Shown here: one piece after another, positions 58,852 through 64,000 of the stretch
Position numbering within the stretch: position 1 is the first letter of the stretch
Layout of the letters: each line of letters begins with the position of its first letter
Position numbers and translations under genes: made by a program
NCBI RefSeq assembly: GCF_014837165.1
Contig: NZ_JACSPM010000003.1
Span: forward strand, 372,001-436,000
Direction of reading: 5' to 3'
DNA: 64,000 nucleotides
Source: Microbacterium gallinarum
GTDB taxonomy: Bacteria > Actinomycetota > Actinomycetes > Actinomycetales > Microbacteriaceae
Notes under the pieces: model-generated
Databases searched by the model: none
Told to the model about the DNA's origin: nothing
Seen by the model: the letters and a program-made list of their open reading frames with translations, nothing else

Positions 58852-59406
58852 ATGGTTTTCATTCATGACACGAAACGCACCCTCGTGATGGTCGTCGACC
58901 TCGTCAACACGCTTCCCGGATACGACGGCGAAGACACCCTGCAGTCGCCCGACGACCTGCGCGAGTTCCTCCTCACGAACCCCTACACCGGTACGATCCG
59001 GCTCGACGACGACGAGGTCGCGGCGGTGCGTGCGGTTCGCGCTCGACTGCGCGAGCTGTGGGCCGTCGACCGCGCCGGCGCGGTCCCGCTCGTCAACGCC
59101 ATGCTCGCCGACGGGCAGGCCCTTCCCCGCCTCGTCATCCACGACGAGTACGACTGGCACATCCACGCCACGTCCGACGACTCGCCGCTCGCCACGCGCA
59201 TGATGGTCGAGGCGGCGATGGCGTTCGTCGACGTCATCCGCTCCGACGAGTACGAGCGGGTGCGCGTGTGCGCGGCCGACGACTGCGACGCCGTCTACAT
59301 CGACTACTCGAAGAACGGGTCGAAGCGCTACTGCGACACCGGCAACTGCGGCAACCGCATGAACGTCATCGCGTACCGGGCTCGGAAGGCGCAAGAAACG
59401 CCCTGA
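58852..59406 (+). CDS. CGNR zinc-finger (ABATE-type) regulator
   Basis: 184 residues. The N-terminal ~110 residues are an ABATE domain, presumed to bind a ligand; the C-terminal zinc finger has CAADDC near residue 140 and CDTGNCGNR near residue 163. CGNR proteins are DNA-binding stress or antibiotic-response regulators in actinobacteria. The ATG 58852 follows CAGGAG. Its end overlaps the convergent alpha/beta hydrolase by 41 bases. It may control the divergent DMT transporter, but no direct evidence is seen. Confidence 0.9.
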   Translation: MVFIHDTKRTLVMVVDLVNTLPGYDGEDTLQSPDDLREFLLTNPYTGTIRLDDDEVAAVRAVRARLRELWAVDRAGAVPLVNAMLADGQALPRLVIHDEYDWHIHATSDDSPLATRMMVEAAMAFVDVIRSDEYERVRVCAADDCDAVYIDYSKNGSKRYCDTGNCGNRMNVIAYRARKAQETP

Positions 59407-60265
59407 TTGCCGTGGCCGCGGCCGCGGGCGTCTCGTAGTGGATGAGATGCCCGACGTCGTCGATCTCGACGAGATCGGCGTCGGGGAACAGCGTCGCGAG
59501 ATGCCGCTCCGCCTCGATCGGGGTGATGTCGTCACGCACCGCCGCGACCAGCAGAGTCGGCTGCGCGATGCGCGGGGCGAACTCCCGCACGTCGTTCGAC
59601 ACCGAGGCGACGAACGCGTCATGCAGCACATCGCGGTCGGCGAAGCGCGAGAAGTACGTGTCGTGCTGGTCGTGGATGAAGCGACGCAGGTCGGCGTCCT
59701 TCGTCTTGGCCATCGACTCGCTCATGACGCGCACGATGAGACCGTTGCGCAGGAGCGCGTCACCGGCCCGCTTCGGCAGGCGTGCCCCCGCCCAGTAGTA
59801 GAAGACAGCAAGACGGGTCAGTAGGCCGCGCGGCCCCTCCAGCGCGGGCGCACCGATCGGGTTGACGAGGATGACGCGCGGGGTGGCCAGGCCACCGGCG
59901 ACCGCGGCCGAGACGACGATCGAGCCGAACGAGTGGCCGAGGATGACCGCGCCCGGCGAAACGGTCGCCGCGAACTCGCGCAACCAGCGGCCGTAGGTCT
60001 CGAGGTCGTGCCGCACGCCCGGAAGCGGAGGCGTCTCGCCGAAGCCGGGAAGATCGGGGGAGATGATCCGCACGTCGGGGAGGTGGGCGACGACCGGCTC
60101 GAGGCCGTGGTGCTCGCCGCGGAAGCCGTGGACGGCGATCACGGTGGTATCCGCGTCGTGGGGTCCGTACACCCAGTACGCCGTCGTGCCGCCGAGCACC
60201 GTCGCCTCGCGCCGCTCGACGGGGATCACATCGAGCAGCGGTGCGTACGGGTTCGGGGAGGCCAC
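59366..60265 (-). CDS. Alpha/beta hydrolase
   Basis: 299 residues. VIAVHGFRGEHHG near residue 43 is the oxyanion strand-loop, ILGHSFGSIVVS near residue 107 the nucleophile elbow, and VGHLIHYE near residue 272 the catalytic His; Asp is in AVRDDITPIEAE near residue 243. The substrate is unknown; relatives are lipases, esterases and haloalkane-like hydrolases. The GTG is leaderless. The 3' end overlaps the CGNR gene. Confidence 0.9.
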   Translation of the reverse strand: MASPNPYAPLLDVIPVERREATVLGGTTAYWVYGPHDADTTVIAVHGFRGEHHGLEPVVAHLPDVRIISPDLPGFGETPPLPGVRHDLETYGRWLREFAATVSPGAVILGHSFGSIVVSAAVAGGLATPRVILVNPIGAPALEGPRGLLTRLAVFYYWAGARLPKRAGDALLRNGLIVRVMSESMAKTKDADLRRFIHDQHDTYFSRFADRDVLHDAFVASVSNDVREFAPRIAQPTLLVAAVRDDITPIEAERHLATLFPDADLVEIDDVGHLIHYETPAAAATAIRAFLAPSEPGTR

Positions 60266-60271
60266 CGTCCG

Positions 60272-60277
60272 AGTCTA
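60272..60277 (-). promoter_or_regulatory. -10 box before the alpha/beta hydrolase gene
   Basis: TAGACT on the minus strand, 6 bases, then GTG at 60265. Confidence 0.65.
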
Positions 60278-60324
60278 CGAGGGCGGCGCCGGAGCGCCTC
60301 GATCGCGTTGTCGGACGGGGCCCA

Positions 60325-60330
60325 TACCGT
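60325..60330 (+). promoter_or_regulatory. -10 box before the exonuclease gene
   Basis: TACCGT, 7 bases, then ATG at 60338. It fixes this ATG as the start, against a longer frame open from 59933. Confidence 0.6.
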
Positions 60331-60337
60331 GTGGGGC

Positions 60338-61069
60338 ATGGATCGATGGCAGCCCGAGACACTGTCGCTGTTCGACACTCCCGAGTGGCTGCGCGTTGTC
60401 GGGGTGTTCGATCTCGAGACGACCGGGGTCGACGTGTCGGCCGACCGGATCGTGACCGCCCATGTGGGCGTCCTCGACGCCTCGGGGGCCGTCATGAGCG
60501 CACGCGACTGGCTCGCCGATCCCGGAATCGAGATTCCAGAGGGCGCGACTGCGGTGCACGGCATCACGACGACCCACGCCCGCACGCACGGACGCCCCGC
60601 GTCCGACGTCGTCGGCGAGGTCGTCAACGCCGTCCGAGGGCTGCTCGATGCCGGCATCCCGGTCGTCGCCTACAACGCGCCGTACGACTTCTCGCTGCTC
60701 AAGCACGAGGCGCTGCGGCACGGGATCGATCCCATCGTGGACCCCTCCCCCGTGATCGATCCGCTCGTCGTCGACAAGGCGTACGACCGCTGGCGGCGCG
60801 GCAAGCGCACCCTGTCGGTCGTCGCCGAGCACTACGCCGTGCGACTCGACGGCGCGCACGACGCCTGTGCCGATGCGGTCGCCGCGGGTCGGGTGGCTCA
60901 AGCGCTCGCCGAGCGCTTCGCGCCGTGGCTGCCGGCGACCGTGCACGAGCTCCACACACGGCAGATCGCGTGGGCGCGCGCCCAGGCGGCGAGCCTGACC
61001 GACTACTTCATCCAGATCGGGCGACTCGACCCCGAGGATCGCCTCGACGGCAGCTGGCCGATCCGCTGA
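60338..61069 (+). CDS. DnaQ-like 3'-5' exonuclease
   Basis: 243 residues of the DEDDh superfamily: FDLETTGVD near residue 24 (first Asp and Glu), YNAPYDFSLL near residue 110 (middle Asp), and DGAHDACADAVAAGRV near residue 173 (His and last Asp). It is a stand-alone epsilon-like exonuclease without polymerase; such proteins often proofread or trim nucleic acids. The last ~30 residues are basic. It converges on L31 with a strong terminator between. Confidence 0.9.
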   Translation: MDRWQPETLSLFDTPEWLRVVGVFDLETTGVDVSADRIVTAHVGVLDASGAVMSARDWLADPGIEIPEGATAVHGITTTHARTHGRPASDVVGEVVNAVRGLLDAGIPVVAYNAPYDFSLLKHEALRHGIDPIVDPSPVIDPLVVDKAYDRWRRGKRTLSVVAEHYAVRLDGAHDACADAVAAGRVAQALAERFAPWLPATVHELHTRQIAWARAQAASLTDYFIQIGRLDPEDRLDGSWPIR

Positions 61070-61093
61070 CTCCGGGCGTGCCCGGGAACGGCG

Positions 61094-61117
61094 AAGGCCC
61101 CGCCGAAGCGGGGCCTT
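61094..61117. terminator. Bidirectional terminator between the exonuclease and L31
   Basis: AAGGCCCCGC (61094-61103) pairs exactly with GCGGGGCCTT (61108-61117) over the tetraloop CGAA. It lies 14 bases before the L31 stop. Confidence 0.85.
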
Positions 61118-61130
61118 GCACGTGGGCTGC

Positions 61131-61382
61131 TTACTTGGAGCCGAAGTTCTTGAAGCGCTGGTTGAACTTCTCGACGCGACCGGCCGAGTCCATGATGCGC
61201 TGCTTGCCCGTGTAGAACGGGTGCGACGCCGACGAGATCTCGACGTCGATGACGGGGTACTCGACGCCGTCGAGCTCGATCGTCTTGTCGCTGCTCACCG
61301 TCGAACGGGTGAGGAAGGTCTCGCCCGAGCCGAGGTCGCGGAACACGACCGCCTGGTAGTCGGGGTGGATGTCAGTCTTCAT
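61131..61382 (-). CDS. rpmE2: Ribosomal protein L31, type B
   Basis: 83 residues. [31 protein letters not shown] opens the protein, and [28 protein letters not shown] ends it. It lacks the CxxC pairs of zinc-binding L31, so it is the zinc-free type B form that many bacteria keep for zinc shortage; no second L31 is in the window. The start follows AAAGGA. Its 69-base leader folds into two hairpins and may be autoregulatory. Confidence 0.96.
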   Translation of the reverse strand: MKTDIHPDYQAVVFRDLGSGETFLTRSTVSSDKTIELDGVEYPVIDVEISSASHPFYTGKQRIMDSAGRVEKFNQRFKNFGSK

Positions 61383-61451
61383 GGGAAGTCCTTTGAAAGT
61401 GGGCCCTGGATTTTGCCAGGACGGACAAAGTCTGAGGTGCGAGCGCACCAA
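61383..61451 (-). promoter_or_regulatory. Structured leader of the L31 mRNA
   Basis: On the minus strand the leader has GGTGCG-CT-CGCACC (61436-61449) and CCTGG-CAAAAT-CCAGG (61405-61420) and then the AAAGGA site. Ribosomal-protein leaders of this kind (L31-Actinobacteria) have been described; this is a candidate for one. Confidence 0.5.
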
Positions 61452-61457
61452 AGAGCG

Positions 61458-61463
61458 ATTCTA
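61458..61463 (-). promoter_or_regulatory. -10 box of the L31 promoter
   Basis: TAGAAT on the minus strand. It predicts transcription from about 61451, just before the first leader hairpin. Confidence 0.55.
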
Positions 61464-61504
61464 TCAGCCTCCGGGCCCCGACGTGGAATCGAGACCGAGA
61501 GCGG

Positions 61505-62290
61505 TCAGTGCGCGGCCCGTGCCGCGTAGCGTCCGTCGTGCTCGGTGAGCTGGATCTGCACGCCGAACGTCTCGGTGAGGTTGTCGGCGGTGAGGGTCTG
61601 GAGCACCGGTCCGGCGGCCACCGCGCGGCCCTCTCGGAGCAGCAGGACATGCGTGAACCCGACGGGAATCTCCTCGACGTGGTGGGTCACCATGATCATC
61701 GCGGGAGTCGTGGGCGCCTTCGCGTAGCCGCTGAGCAGCGTGAGCAGCTCTTCGCGCGCGCCGAGGTCGAGGCTCGCCGTGGGCTCGTCGAGCAGCAGCA
61801 GCTCGGGATCGGTCATGACCGCGCGCGCGATCTGCACGCGCTTCTGCTCGCCGTCGCTCAGCGTGCCGAACGTGCGGTCGGCGAGGTGATCGAGCTTCCA
61901 CTCGGCGAGCACGCGCAGCGCGCGGCGCTCGTCGATGTCTTCGTAGTCCTCGCGCCAGCGGCCGAGAACCGAGTACGCGGCGGTGAGCACGACGTTGAGG
62001 ACCGTCTCCTCCGGCGGCACGCGGCGAGCCATGGCGGAGGAGGCGAAGCCGATCCGCGGGCGGAGCTCGAACACGTCGGTGCGGCCGAGTCGCTCCCCCA
62101 GGATCGAGACGACACCCGAGGTCGGGTGCATGAGGGTATCGGCGAGCTGCAGCACCGTGGTCTTGCCGGCGCCGTTCGGCCCCAGGATCACCCAGCGCTC
62201 GTCGTCGCTCACGGTCCAGTCGAGGTGGTCGACGATGTCCTTGGCGTTTCTGCGGACGACGACGTCGGAGAACTCGAGCACCTGCGGCAT
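61505..62290 (-). CDS. ABC transporter ATP-binding protein
   Basis: 261 residues of one ABC ATPase. Walker A LGPNGAGKTT near residue 37, signature LSDGEQKRVQIARA near residue 155, Walker B LLLLDEPTASLD near residue 175 and the switch His in VTHHVEEI near residue 215. It lacks a transmembrane gene nearby; it resembles single-gene ModF/YlmA-like ATPases, which may be soluble regulators. The ATG at 62290 has TAGGCT 7 bases upstream. The upstream frame to 62404 overlaps glgA. Confidence 0.88.
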   Translation of the reverse strand: MPQVLEFSDVVVRRNAKDIVDHLDWTVSDDERWVILGPNGAGKTTVLQLADTLMHPTSGVVSILGERLGRTDVFELRPRIGFASSAMARRVPPEETVLNVVLTAAYSVLGRWREDYEDIDERRALRVLAEWKLDHLADRTFGTLSDGEQKRVQIARAVMTDPELLLLDEPTASLDLGAREELLTLLSGYAKAPTTPAMIMVTHHVEEIPVGFTHVLLLREGRAVAAGPVLQTLTADNLTETFGVQIQLTEHDGRYAARAAH

Positions 62291-62297
62291 GTCGTCC

Positions 62298-62303
62298 AGC
62301 CTA
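62298..62303 (-). promoter_or_regulatory. -10 box before the ABC ATPase gene
   Basis: TAGGCT on the minus strand, 7 bases, then ATG at 62290. It overlaps the glgA stop codon, so the ABC gene has its own promoter. Confidence 0.6.
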
Positions 62304-63494
62304 TCGGCCGTCGGCGGCGACCTCCGCGTACAGCGCCGCCGTCTGCTCGGCGATGCTCCCCCAGCTGAAGTCCTCGGTGGCCCGTGCGCGCCCTGCCGCT
62401 CCATAGGCCCGCGCGCGTTCGGGATCGCTCACGACCTCCGTCAGCACACGTGCCAGATCGGCCACGAATCGCTCCGGGTCGGTCGGCGTGCCGGTGCCGT
62501 CCTGCGCCTGGTCGATGGGCACCAGTCTTCCCGTGACGCCGTCGACGACGACCTCGGGGATGCCGCCGGTCGCGGTGCCCACGACCGCAGCGCCGCACGC
62601 CATCGCCTCGAGGTTGACGATGCCCAGGGGCTCGTACACCGACGGGCACACGAACGTCGTGGCGGCGGTCAGGATCGTGCAGAGCTCGTGGCGCGACAGC
62701 ATCCGATCGATCCATACGACACCCTCACGGGTCTCTTGCAGGCCGCGCACCAGCCCCTCCACCTCGGCCATGATCTGCGGGGTGTCGGGCGCGCCGGCGC
62801 ACAGGACGACCTGCACGTCGGGCGGAAGCTGCTCGGCCGCACGGAGGAAGTACGGAAGCCCCTTCTGGCGCGTGATGCGCCCGACGAACACGACGGACGG
62901 CCTCGACGCGTCGACGCCCAGCTGTGCGAGCAGTCCGGGATCGTCGACCGGATGCCACGACTCGACGTCGATGCCGTTGTAGATGACGCGGACCTTCGCG
63001 GGATCGAGCGCCGGGTAGCTGCGCAGGATGTCCTGGCGCATGCCGTCGCTCACCGCCACGATGGCCGCGGCGCCCTCGTACGCCGTCTGCTCGATCCAGC
63101 TCGAGACCGCGTACCCGCCGCCGAGCTGCTCGGCCTTCCAGGGCCGGAGAGGCTCGAGACTGTGCGCGGTGACGATGTGAGGGATGCCGTGGAGGAGCGA
63201 CGCCAGGTGTCCGGCGAAGTTCGCGTACCAGGTGTGGCTGTGCACGACGTCGGCGCCCGCGACATCCGTCACGATCTCGAGGTCGGTGCCGAGCGTCTGC
63301 ACTGCAGCGTTCGCGGAGGCGAGCTCGGCGGGCACCCCGTACGCGGACGTGCCCGCCTCGTCGCGGTCGGCGCCGAACGCCCGGACCCGCACGTCGATGC
63401 TCTGCCGCAGCGCCTTCACCAGCTCGGTGACGTGCACGCCGGCTCCGCCATAGATCTCGGGCGGGTACTCCTTGGTCACGATGTCGACGCGCAT
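62301..63494 (-). CDS. glgA: Glycogen synthase, actinobacterial type
   Basis: 397 residues of GT4 fold: KEYPPEIYGGAGVHVTEL near residue 9 (ADP-glucose loop), HSHTWYANFAGHLA near residue 88, VFVGRITRQKGLPYFLRAAE near residue 205 and the E-x7-E site in SVYEPLGIVNLEAMACG near residue 300. It adds glucose from ADP-glucose or makes maltose 1-phosphate (GlgM-type) for glycogen. The ATG 63494 has TAAGTT 7 bases upstream; a TTG at 63503 is the only longer option. It is divergent from glgC. Confidence 0.94.
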   Translation of the reverse strand: MRVDIVTKEYPPEIYGGAGVHVTELVKALRQSIDVRVRAFGADRDEAGTSAYGVPAELASANAAVQTLGTDLEIVTDVAGADVVHSHTWYANFAGHLASLLHGIPHIVTAHSLEPLRPWKAEQLGGGYAVSSWIEQTAYEGAAAIVAVSDGMRQDILRSYPALDPAKVRVIYNGIDVESWHPVDDPGLLAQLGVDASRPSVVFVGRITRQKGLPYFLRAAEQLPPDVQVVLCAGAPDTPQIMAEVEGLVRGLQETREGVVWIDRMLSRHELCTILTAATTFVCPSVYEPLGIVNLEAMACGAAVVGTATGGIPEVVVDGVTGRLVPIDQAQDGTGTPTDPERFVADLARVLTEVVSDPERARAYGAAGRARATEDFSWGSIAEQTAALYAEVAADGR

Positions 63495-63501
63495 GGGACG
63501 C

Positions 63502-63507
63502 AACTTA
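63502..63507 (-). promoter_or_regulatory. -10 box before glgA
   Basis: TAAGTT on the minus strand, 7 bases, then ATG at 63494. Confidence 0.6.
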
Positions 63508-63508
63508 G

Positions 63509-63530
63509 TACACGAGTCAACCCGCGTGTA
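63509..63530. promoter_or_regulatory. Inverted repeat in the glgA-glgC gap
   Basis: TACACG (63509-63514) and CGTGTA (63525-63530) are perfect 6-base arms with a 10-base spacer, adjoining the glgA -10 box and reaching the position of its -35. It may be a site for a shared regulator. Confidence 0.35.
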
Positions 63531-63558
63531 GCCGTTGGGCCCGATCGGTGTGCGGGCC

Positions 63559-63564
63559 TAGGGT
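63559..63564 (+). promoter_or_regulatory. -10 box before glgC
   Basis: TAGGGT, 6 bases, then ATG at 63571. Confidence 0.65.
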
Positions 63565-63570
63565 GGTGCC

Positions 63571-64000
63571 ATGCCTGCAGCGCCGAAGGTCTTCGGAATC
63601 ATCCTCGCCGGCGGCGAGGGAAAGCGCCTCATGCCGCTCACCGCGGACAGGGCCAAGCCGGCGGTGCCGTTCGGCGGCCAGTACCGGCTCATCGACTTCG
63701 CCATCTCGAACCTCATCAATTCGGGCCTGCGGCAGATCGTCGTGCTGACCCAGTACAAGTCCCACAGCCTCGACCGCCACATCTCCCAGACGTGGCGGAT
63801 GTCGGCGCTGCTCGACTCGTACGTCGCCTCGGTGCCCGCGCAGCAGCGCCTGGGCAAGCGGTGGTTCTCCGGCTCGGCCGACGCGATCCTGCAGAGCCTG
63901 AACCTCATCAACGACGAGCAGCCCGACATCGTGGTCGTCATCGGCGCCGACCACGTGTACCGCATGGACTTCCGCCAGATGCTCGCCGCGCACATCGACT
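63571..64000 (+). CDS. glgC: Glucose-1-phosphate adenylyltransferase, 3' end beyond the window
   Basis: 143 residues are seen. [28 protein letters not shown] near residue 8 holds the nucleotide-binding and pyrophosphorylase motifs, [17 protein letters not shown] follows near residue 40, and [11 protein letters not shown] near residue 125 carries a catalytic Asp. It makes ADP-glucose, the substrate of GlgA, and is the control point of glycogen synthesis. It is divergent from glgA and cut at the right edge. Confidence 0.96.
   Translation, partial: MPAAPKVFGIILAGGEGKRLMPLTADRAKPAVPFGGQYRLIDFAISNLINSGLRQIVVLTQYKSHSLDRHISQTWRMSALLDSYVASVPAQQRLGKRWFSGSADAILQSLNLINDEQPDIVVVIGADHVYRMDFRQMLAAHID

Noticed and set aside
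1..64000. CRISPR arrays, insertion sequences, prophage or integron elements
   Set aside because: I found no regularly spaced direct repeats, no transposase or integrase frame, and no target-site duplications; every large gap is under 300 bases and explained by promoters.

Overview
The window reads as chromosomal DNA of a high-GC actinobacterium, most likely a Microbacterium-like member of the Microbacteriaceae. The support is a GC content near 70 percent with C/G-ending codons, RbpA, the PafBC-TatAC-HelY block, an actinobacterial-type GlgA/GlgC pair, a zinc-free L31, and a very regular -10 box (TAGGCT, TAGACT, TAGGGT and similar) placed 6-8 bases before start codons. The genus is an inference. 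I see no insertion sequence, prophage, integrase, CRISPR array or rRNA. Genes are dense and no gene-free gap exceeds 300 bases; the largest are 11967-12217 and 14126-14380.

Layout. 1-9300: end of polA, a DUF885 protein, a phosphoribosyltransferase, an LLM flavoprotein, an MFS transporter, an SGNH hydrolase and a RibD-like/DUF2087 pair. 9388-13234: an ArsR-SRPBCC operon with a clear operator, the pseudouridine-degrading pair psuK/psuG, a small membrane protein and an acetyltransferase. 13259-19112: an AraC-type regulator, a DHA2 exporter, a phosphotransferase, an AEC carrier, and a three-gene operon of a cytoplasmic sulfite-oxidase-like protein, a flavin reductase and a zinc-ribbon protein. 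19297-25472: HdeD-like protein, S9 peptidase, SDR, the NfeD-stomatin-GDPD operon and rbpA.

25476-36443 holds lnt, helY, tatC, tatA, pafC, pafB, an FKBP-type lipoprotein, trmI, a HAD phosphatase and a PAC2 protein. This is the neighbourhood that carries the 20S proteasome and pupylation genes in many actinobacteria, but here trmI abuts the FKBP gene with nothing between them. 36449-46211 holds uppP, an M20 peptidase, tRNA-Leu(GAG), a VIT-family transporter, a helicase, a second SGNH hydrolase, a TrmH methyltransferase, a sirtuin, a histidine phosphatase and a DUF1801 protein.

46187-57764 is a branched-chain amino acid (chiefly leucine) catabolic island: BCKDH E1-alpha, E1-beta and E2; acyl-CoA dehydrogenase; both subunits of a methylcrotonyl-CoA-type carboxylase; a MaoC hydratase; a CitE-like lyase; and a small helix-hairpin-helix protein. 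A TetR gene and an Lrp/AsnC gene, each beside its own palindromic sites, bracket the two operons. The rest (57776-64000) holds a DMT transporter, a CGNR regulator, an alpha/beta hydrolase, a DnaQ-like exonuclease, L31 with a structured leader, an ABC ATPase, and the divergent glgA/glgC pair; glgC runs off the right edge.
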